A stretch of DNA of 19,119 nt, from NCBI GenBank assembly GCA_003585735.1, contig NQOH01000003.1, forward strand, positions 106,831 to 125,949. The letters are read 5' to 3'. The DNA comes from Gardnerella kenyensis. Lineage in GTDB: Bacteria > Actinomycetota > Actinomycetes > Actinomycetales > Bifidobacteriaceae. The position numbers and the translations under genes are program-made. Below, one piece after another: positions 16,301 through 19,119 of this stretch (within the stretch, counting starts at the first letter, position 1; every line of letters starts with the position of its first letter). Under the pieces are notes generated by a model that saw only the letters and a program-made list of their open reading frames with translations, did not search any database and was not told the DNA's origin.

Positions 16301-16658
16301 AAGAACCTTGCTCAATTAAAGACAATTGCGGAAGTCTTTCGATAGCTTCTTCTGGAGTTACTTTATCTCCTGTATAAACTCTTCCGTCTTCGTCTGCAAT
16401 CGCAAGTTGACGAAAATATTTTCCGTCTTCTTTGCATAAGCCTAGCGAAATTGCAAACTTTTTTCCTGGAATTTTAAACCATGCTAATTGCGTATTCGAA
16501 GGTAATTTTGGAAAGTTGTTAAAAATTTTATGCTTAGCGAAAGTAGGAATAGAAGTGACTTCGCCATTGGCCCATAAGGATTCAATAGCGTCAAGCATAA
16601 TTGACCTACAATCTTCTTTCGAAGCTGCCTGCTCGGTAGATTGTACGTCGTCAGCCAT
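13320..16658 (-). CDS. Large TPR-containing protein of unknown function
   Basis: I do not recognise this gene. 1112 residues from the ATG at 16658 (an ATG at 16667 adds three codons; the nearer start has GAAAG and GGGGA upstream). No signal peptide or membrane helix is obvious, so it is probably cytoplasmic. The N-terminal half (about 1-580) is globular with no motif I can name. About 585-690 is a disordered linker rich in Ser, Asn and Glu with (SNE)n repeats encoded by a 9-bp tandem repeat. About 690-790 is a conserved-looking segment (ITVTFERENFVKYIR). The C-terminal part from about 850 is helical, with three or so TPR-like units at about 915-1035 (LFYAHMELADLL; ALSHLRLAAALSQQEDWASAI; AFAYYRLAYAAWMQDRFMLA). 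TPRs bind protein partners, so a scaffold or adaptor role is the safest guess. It lies upstream of ligA on the same strand, 107 bp apart, and may be co-transcribed. Confidence 0.75.
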   Translation of the reverse strand: MADDVQSTEQAASKEDCRSIMLDAIESLWANGEVTSIPTFAKHKIFNNFPKLPSNTQLAWFKIPGKKFAISLGLCKEDGKYFRQLAIADEDGRVYTGDKVTPEEAIERLPQLSLIEQGSFDLCNSARFYGSASIPKSNNFIKHIVKKCGKVFGNINNSPIVYGDVVMQVSLDDGLHKVASWLCQNNGKNKKYTIEATRVCLPDSMRCNLSYADAIATVFFASFFIPDLHQSLVGFGYYHVLHRLHTEAPLGAIRRSIADIKSIREEGLCVSGLESYYERVMHDVGALEPTHSLEAVHGAERLHFKEAQRTSAHYLIWDDSLEPSAALKVLRIEGALNRLQAIYQCLQTNASKGGKSLESNISLESIAAIDNAIIEDPAFIASETFGMSNFGSPLRDDNVRPLMHLWRKARKCQQSASYLKQAEAGEWLYRQSLSELIRSLYLPFRFDADFRSNLNDGKVALAFTSTGSSLMPVYKYDSLKDQWHKYSDTEKSRMSTNYNLRIGIMLATLAFGASEKIQNVSIRLDSIGLEEMVAAQDSAINTLLSRTLRALNSMSAAASPSKGEPKDGDVHGDPAQLQDLQHLPLADVVEAAQSLVDAHTSDFANSMLSENESLQSDIKNSNIENSNNAEIIEDKDSSKSNESNESNESNENLENNTNYNNANNANPLAAFSEPPAIRTLITVTFERENFVKYIRTYGLQNPIEIYEQSNANMRILKDGSLDTVEASFDLHDASFAPHGAQEEPEFSDTVFNQDQEEILGTQFAQGLSIQREDLLQQAVADFHHIAALQMPTTAEKAREAMNIIENIGDPELSAQSSNVTRALIDETPIPELSFKASQDIRSMRIKAQEQLMEGDIKQAIESYEQNIAQFDSMFAVENTVPRYFNSYAERVVYNRLFATPDEHTLLIPDGLFYAHMELADLLSQLHQPDAAIKHLNTMVSYAPTYALSHLRLAAALSQQEDWASAIAACLNALRVSFDKDDAAFAYYRLAYAAWMQDRFMLAASAYRMADYLAPGRIEPLQMELEELLSRMRSQCYKAPTNMDEVHQCFEHEDIPVWPNIEANNIIGKAAKLTVNDGMFVIARTLCVAHIRMSSSEDLEGAVQSQFLRSLNA
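14705..14749 (-). repeat. In-frame 9-bp tandem repeat in the TPR protein gene
   Basis: Four perfect copies of TTTCGTTAC (14705-14740) and one diverged copy TTTTGCTAC (14741-14749). On the coding strand they spell repeated Ser-Asn-Glu in the disordered linker. Copy-number change would keep the frame and only vary linker length. Confidence 0.9.
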
Positions 16659-16732
16659 AATCCCCATTCTTTCAAAATCGATGCTAGTAGCAATTATGGA
16701 AACACGATTTTATAAATAAAATACTAAAAAAA

Positions 16733-16808
16733 TGGAGCGGACAACGGGACTCGAACCCGCGGTCTCAACCTTGGCAAGGTTGCGCTTTACCAACTAAGCT
16801 ATGTCCGC
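16733..16808 (-). tRNA. tRNA-Gly (GCC), CCA encoded
   Basis: The 73-nt cloverleaf 16808-16736 has acceptor GCGGACA/TGTCCGC, D arm GCTTAGTTGGTAAAGC, anticodon arm CAACC-TTGCCAA-GGTTG with anticodon GCC, T arm GCGGG-TTCGAGT-CCCGT and discriminator U. CCA follows directly in the DNA (16735-16733), then a T-run that may help termination. The mature part is identical to the tRNA-Gly at 18747-18819, which lacks an encoded CCA. Confidence 0.97.
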
Positions 16809-16821
16809 AAAACAAAAAGCC

Positions 16822-16850
16822 ATCTTAGTTAATTTTTTGCTTAAATGCAA
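16822..16850 (-). promoter_or_regulatory. Promoter of tRNA-Gly (GCC)
   Basis: On the minus strand TTGCAT (16850-16845), a 17-bp spacer, and TAAGAT (16827-16822). The predicted start is about 7 nt before the mature 5' end. The same TTGCAT -35 is used by the tRNA operon promoter at 18864-18891, which supports both calls. Confidence 0.65.
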
Positions 16851-17012
16851 CTTTGGGATGTCGCGCAATATTGAAAAATTCTAATATTGCTTAATTTTCA
16901 AGGATTTTACGGTGTGTTGTTTTATGCGTGCGATTCATTTGAGCGTTTGCTGCACTTTTAATGTACTGTTGCCGTTCGTTAACGGTTTATAATTGATGCT
17001 TTTTGTAAACTT

Positions 17013-17040
17013 TTGACACTTTTATGTTTAATTGTAAGAT
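17013..17040 (+). promoter_or_regulatory. Candidate distal promoter of the alcohol dehydrogenase gene
   Basis: A perfect TTGACA -35 (17013-17018), a 16-bp spacer and TAAGAT -10 (17035-17040). The start near 17047 gives a leader of about 138 nt. A second, weaker -10 (TAGAAT, 17117-17122) without a good -35 would give a leader of about 56 nt. Either transcript contains the hairpin at 17134-17165. Confidence 0.5.
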
Positions 17041-17133
17041 TTTTTGGCAAAATAATTTTTTTAGACCAATTAGCCATAAAAAATGATATTTTTTAGAAAA
17101 AATGCAAAAAATTATGTAGAATAGTCGTAGCCG

Positions 17134-17165
17134 TTGTCCTTGAACCAACGAAGACACAAGGACAA
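17134..17165 (+). promoter_or_regulatory. 5' leader hairpin of the alcohol dehydrogenase mRNA
   Basis: TTGTCCTTG (17134-17142) and CAAGGACAA (17157-17165) form a perfect 9-bp stem with a 14-nt loop, ending about eight bases before the GAGGAGGT ribosome binding site. An alternative 5-bp stem, CGTTG (17132-17136) with CAACG (17146-17150), excludes the longer one. It could stabilise the message or serve as a protein site. It is not a terminator, as no T-run follows. Confidence 0.45.
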
Positions 17166-17184
17166 ATAGAACGAGGAGGTCTCT

Positions 17185-18195
17185 ATGAAGGCTATTGTTG
17201 CAACCAAAGATAAGAAAGCTCAGGTTGTTGAGAAGGAACTTCGTCCGCTTGAATTCGGCGAAGCATTGTTGGACATGGAGTGCTGTGGCGTGTGCCATAC
17301 TGATCTTCATGTGAAGAACCAGGATTTTGGCGATAAAACTGGTGTTGTGCTCGGTCACGAAGGCATTGGTATTGTTCGTGAGGTTGGACCTGGCGTTACC
17401 ACGTTAAAGCCTGGCGATCGTGCATCGGTCGCATGGTTCTTTAAGGGTTGCGGATACTGCGAATATTGCACTACTGGTCGCGAAACTTTGTGCCGTAGCG
17501 TATTGAACGCAGGCTACACGGCAGATGGTGGCATGGCTCAACAGTGCATTGTTGCTGCTGATTATGCTGTGAAAGTTCCAGATGGTTTGGATCCTGCTCC
17601 TGCAAGCTCTATTACTTGCGCAGGTGTAACAACCTATAAGGCTATTAAGGAATCTGGAGTACGTCCTGGCGAATGGCTCATTCTTTTTGGTCTTGGCGGC
17701 TTAGGTAATCTTGCTTTGCAGTATGCAAAGAAGGTTTTTAGCGCTCATGTTATTGCAGTTGATGTTAATGATGCACAACTTGAGTTTGCTAAGCAGTATG
17801 GTGCTGATTTGTGCGTGAATCCATTGAAGGAAGATGTTGCTGAGTTTGCTATGAAGAAGGTTGGCGGCGCTCACGGTGCTGTTGTGACTGCTGTAAGCAA
17901 GGATGCATTTAATTCTGCTGTTAATTCAGTTCGCGCAGGCGGTACAGTTGCTGCTGTTGGTTTGCCTCCAGAGGATATGGAACTCAGCATTCCACGCTTG
18001 GTGCTTGACGGCATTCGCCTTGTTGGCTCCCTTGTTGGCACGCGTAAGGATTTGGCTGAGGCTTTCCAGTTTGGTGCTGAAGGATTGGTTGTGCCGCAAT
18101 GCCATATGCGCAAGATGGAAGATATTAACGATATCTTCGACGAAATGCTTGCTGGCAAGATTCGTGGCCGTATGGTAATTGATCTTTCGCACTGA
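17185..18195 (+). CDS. adhP: Zinc-dependent alcohol dehydrogenase (AdhP type)
   Basis: Interconverts primary alcohols and aldehydes with NAD(H). Cytoplasmic MDR superfamily, 336 residues, the normal size of the propanol-preferring AdhP class. The N-terminal GroES-like domain carries the catalytic zinc ligands Cys37 (CGVCHTD), His58-Glu59 (GHEG) and Cys145. The structural zinc lobe has Cys89, Cys92, Cys95 and Cys103. The Rossmann fold has GLGGLGNLALQYAK (169-182) and Asp193 (AVDVND), which favours NAD over NADP. The start is ATG at 17185 behind a near-perfect GAGGAGGT, and codon use is that of a highly expressed gene. It stands alone between tRNA genes, with a long leader containing two promoter candidates and a hairpin, and ends in a strong terminator. 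In a fermentative bifidobacterial metabolism it would regenerate NAD+ by reducing acetaldehyde to ethanol; the substrate is inferred, not seen. Confidence 0.93.
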   Translation: MKAIVATKDKKAQVVEKELRPLEFGEALLDMECCGVCHTDLHVKNQDFGDKTGVVLGHEGIGIVREVGPGVTTLKPGDRASVAWFFKGCGYCEYCTTGRETLCRSVLNAGYTADGGMAQQCIVAADYAVKVPDGLDPAPASSITCAGVTTYKAIKESGVRPGEWLILFGLGGLGNLALQYAKKVFSAHVIAVDVNDAQLEFAKQYGADLCVNPLKEDVAEFAMKKVGGAHGAVVTAVSKDAFNSAVNSVRAGGTVAAVGLPPEDMELSIPRLVLDGIRLVGSLVGTRKDLAEAFQFGAEGLVVPQCHMRKMEDINDIFDEMLAGKIRGRMVIDLSH

Positions 18196-18197
18196 GA

Positions 18198-18260
18198 TTT
18201 CGTAGAAATTTCGTAGTGAATTTCGTAGCGAAAATTAGTAGAAATTTAGTAGAAATTTCA
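18198..18260 (+). repeat. Degenerate 11-13 bp tandem repeats after adhP
   Basis: About five units related to GAAATTTCGTA run in tandem straight after the adhP stop codon, with the later copies changed to GAAATTTAGTA. They are within the expected 3' untranslated region, since the terminator lies further on. They look like slippage products. Confidence 0.6.
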
Positions 18261-18262
18261 AA

Positions 18263-18288
18263 CTACAATATATTGAAATATATTGTAG
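18263..18288 (+). other. AT-rich perfect hairpin in the adhP 3' region
   Basis: CTACAATATAT (18263-18273) and ATATATTGTAG (18278-18288) are exact complements with a TGAA loop. No T-run follows on the plus strand (AAAAGG instead), so it is unlikely to be a terminator for adhP. It could be a protein-binding dyad or an mRNA end protector. Confidence 0.5.
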
Positions 18289-18321
18289 AAAAGGATTTAT
18301 AGGAAGGTAACTAAAAGATAG

Positions 18322-18367
18322 AAGGATATGAGGAAAGGCTTTCGAGTTTTTCCTCATATCCTTTTTT
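18322..18367 (+). terminator. Strong terminator of adhP
   Basis: A perfect 15-bp stem, AAGGATATGAGGAAA (18322-18336) with its complement at 18349-18363, a 12-nt loop, then TTTT directly after the stem. It lies 127 bp past the adhP stop. Confidence 0.9.
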
Positions 18368-18392
18368 GTTGCTTAACTAGAAAATGGGTGCA

Positions 18393-18423
18393 AAAACAAA
18401 AAAACGCAGTGTAAACACTGCGT
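18393..18423 (-). terminator. Terminator of the tRNA operon
   Basis: On the minus strand ACGCAGTG-TTTA-CACTGCGT is a perfect 8-bp GC-containing stem followed by TTTTTTTG. It lies nine bases after the end of tRNA-Val(CAC). Confidence 0.92.
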
Positions 18424-18431
18424 ACATATTG

Positions 18432-18504
18432 TGGGTGATATAGGAATCGAACCTATGACCCCTTCCGTGTGAAGGAAGTGCGCTAGCCGCTGCGCCAATC
18501 ACCC
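18432..18504 (-). tRNA. tRNA-Val (CAC)
   Basis: 73-nt cloverleaf: acceptor GGGTGAT/ATCACCC, anticodon arm CTTCC-TTCACAC-GGAAG with anticodon CAC, T arm ATAGG-TTCGATT-CCTAT, discriminator A. No encoded CCA. Last gene of the four-tRNA operon. Reads GUG. Confidence 0.97.
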
Positions 18505-18544
18505 AAAATTTTTTTAATTATGCGTGAAAGGCAATCCTTTCGAG

Positions 18545-18616
18545 TGGGCGATACAAGGTTCGAACTTGTGACCCCTTCCGTGTCAGGGAAGTGCGCTACC
18601 ACTGCGCCAACCGCCC
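18545..18616 (-). tRNA. tRNA-Val (GAC)
   Basis: 72-nt cloverleaf: acceptor GGGCGGT/ATCGCCC (one G-A-type mismatch next to the acceptor base), anticodon arm CTTCC-CTGACAC-GGAAG with anticodon GAC, T arm ACAAG-TTCGAAC-CTTGT, discriminator A. No encoded CCA. It shares the anticodon stem and variable loop with the neighbouring tRNA-Val(CAC), which points to an old duplication. Reads GUC and GUU. Confidence 0.96.
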
Positions 18617-18647
18617 AGGTTGTGTATTAAGCTAACCCGCTTAATCG

Positions 18648-18718
18648 AGGTGGGTACGAGAGTCGAACTCATCTATACGGCTTTGCAGGCCGCTGCCTAA
18701 CCGCTTGGCTAACCCACC
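18648..18718 (-). tRNA. tRNA-Cys (GCA)
   Basis: 71-nt cloverleaf: acceptor GGTGGGT/ACCCACC, anticodon arm GCGGC-CTGCAAA-GCCGT with anticodon GCA, T arm ATGAG-TTCGACT-CTCGT, discriminator U, which is the known identity base for tRNA-Cys. No encoded CCA. Confidence 0.97.
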
Positions 18719-18746
18719 GTAAGGTCGAATAACTCATCGGACCTAG

Positions 18747-18819
18747 AGCGGACAACGGGACTCGAACCCGCGGTCTCAACCTTGGCAAGGTTGCGCTTTA
18801 CCAACTAAGCTATGTCCGC
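18747..18819 (-). tRNA. tRNA-Gly (GCC), second copy
   Basis: 73-nt cloverleaf with anticodon GCC, identical to the copy at 16736-16808, but followed by CTA instead of CCA. First gene of the tRNA operon Gly-Cys-Val-Val. This gene order is common in actinobacteria. Confidence 0.97.
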
Positions 18820-18863
18820 AATGCATTCTTGCTAACTATGTCAGCGCCGAAGCACGAGTAACT

Positions 18864-18891
18864 ACTATACTCTAAATATTCCCAAATGCAA
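18864..18891 (-). promoter_or_regulatory. Promoter of the Gly-Cys-Val-Val tRNA operon
   Basis: On the minus strand TTGCAT (18891-18886), a 16-bp spacer and TATAGT (18869-18864). The predicted start near 18857 is about 38 nt before tRNA-Gly. It uses the same -35 hexamer as the single tRNA-Gly promoter. Confidence 0.7.
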
Positions 18892-18956
18892 GCCCTCCCC
18901 TATTTTGGCGTGTCGCTGATGTTGATTGCGTGCGTTGGTTGGTGGTGCTTTGCTGA

Positions 18957-19119
18957 CGTGTTTTGGCTGTGAGCGTTATTTTCTCAGTTGGTTGACTGAG
19001 TTTTTAACGGTGTTTTGCTTATTACCGTTACTTTCTCAGTTTGTTGACTGAGTTAGTAACAGTGTTTGGGCTGTGAGTGTTACTTTCTCAGTTTGTTGAC
19101 TGAGTTTTTAACAGTGTTT
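18957..19119. repeat. 52-bp tandem repeat array with internal palindromes, continues past window
   Basis: At least three full units with a 52-bp period (dyads CTCAGT...ACTGAG at 18983-19000, 19035-19052 and 19087-19104), and the start of a fourth unit at the window edge. Each unit folds into a hairpin: an outer GTTAC (or CGTTA) arm, an inner CTCAGT arm, a 6-nt loop TTGTTG or TGGTTG, ACTGAG, then an outer GTAAC or TAACG arm. The units are joined by a spacer GTGTTTGGGCTGTGAG with small changes. All frames contain stops, so it is non-coding. Confidence 0.85.

Larger units (their letters stand above)
16809..17184. other. Intergenic region between tRNA-Gly and adhP: no gene, several signals
   Basis: 376 bp, very AT-rich, no credible coding. 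It holds the tRNA-Gly promoter (16822-16850), a perfect dyad GCAATATT/AATATTGC with a 10-bp centre (16865-16890), a small hairpin CCGTT-CGTT-AACGG (16972-16985), adhP promoter candidates (17013-17040; 17117-17122), the dyad AAAAAAT-GAT-ATTTTTT (17078-17094) and a leader hairpin (17134-17165). The length and number of dyads suggest that adhP is regulated. Confidence 0.6.

Noticed and set aside
17134..17165. Rex (redox) operator or riboswitch before adhP
   Set aside because: The dyad arms do not follow the TTGTTAA/TTAACAA-like Rex pattern, and no known riboswitch core could be recognised.
16987..17358. 123-codon minus-strand open frame over the adhP leader and start
   Set aside because: It overlaps the adhP start antisense, its sequence comes from AT-rich non-coding DNA, and it shows no known motif.
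16736..18819. Genomic island or prophage integrated at the tRNA genes
   Set aside because: No integrase, phage or transfer gene is present, and the only protein gene between the tRNA-Gly copies is a housekeeping-type dehydrogenase with host-like composition.
18957..19119. CRISPR array
   Set aside because: The units are contiguous 52-bp tandem copies without unique spacers, and no cas gene is in the window.

Overview
This is an ordinary, gene-dense chromosomal segment of a low-GC member of the Bifidobacteriaceae, most likely Gardnerella (Bifidobacterium) vaginalis. That placement is an inference from three things: the bifidobacterial character of the proteins (a eukaryotic-type UTP-glucose-1-phosphate uridylyltransferase, a gluABCD-type glutamate transporter, a very long LigA with an internal insertion, and an actinobacterial AspRS tail); the AT-rich base composition; and AGGAGG-type ribosome binding sites. 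No mobile element, CRISPR array, phage gene, restriction system or toxin-antitoxin system was seen.

Layout. 1-447 (-): 5' part of a UDP-glucose pyrophosphorylase gene that runs off the left edge. 688-4181 (-): a four-gene amino-acid (glutamate-type) ABC transporter operon, in transcription order ATPase, lipoprotein binding protein, permease, permease, with a candidate promoter at 4213-4241 and a terminator at 632-666. 4327-6123 and 6217-7617 (-): aspS and hisS, transcribed hisS then aspS, ending at a terminator at 4258-4298. 7713-9083 (+): a three-repeat DUF349 coiled-coil protein, divergent from hisS. 9220-16658 (-): a leftward set transcribed as a 1112-residue TPR protein, then ligA, then the Mrp/ApbC-type ATPase. 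This set converges with the DUF349 gene on a shared terminator at 9120-9152. 16736-16808 (-): tRNA-Gly(GCC). 17185-18195 (+): a zinc-dependent alcohol dehydrogenase (adhP-like) with a long 5' leader and a strong terminator. 18432-18819 (-): a four-tRNA operon, Gly(GCC)-Cys(GCA)-Val(GAC)-Val(CAC), with its own promoter and terminator. 18957-19119: a non-coding array of 52-bp palindromic tandem repeats running off the right edge.

How the genes fit together. Most of the content is housekeeping: two aminoacyl-tRNA synthetases and five tRNAs for translation, replication/repair ligase, an Fe-S/ParA-type ATPase, amino-acid uptake, UDP-glucose supply, and NAD(H)-linked alcohol metabolism. Several start codons were set downstream of the longest reading frame because of clear ribosome binding sites (aspS, the DUF349 gene, gluB, gluD). 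hisS may be leaderless.

The items most worth a second look are the 52-bp hairpin repeat array at the right edge, the unrecognised 1112-residue TPR protein with an in-frame 9-bp tandem repeat, the large insertion inside the ligase, the structured leader and trailer of the alcohol dehydrogenase, and a degenerate 10-11 bp repeat array between the TPR gene and ligA. I did not find convincing evidence of a wholly new biological system.
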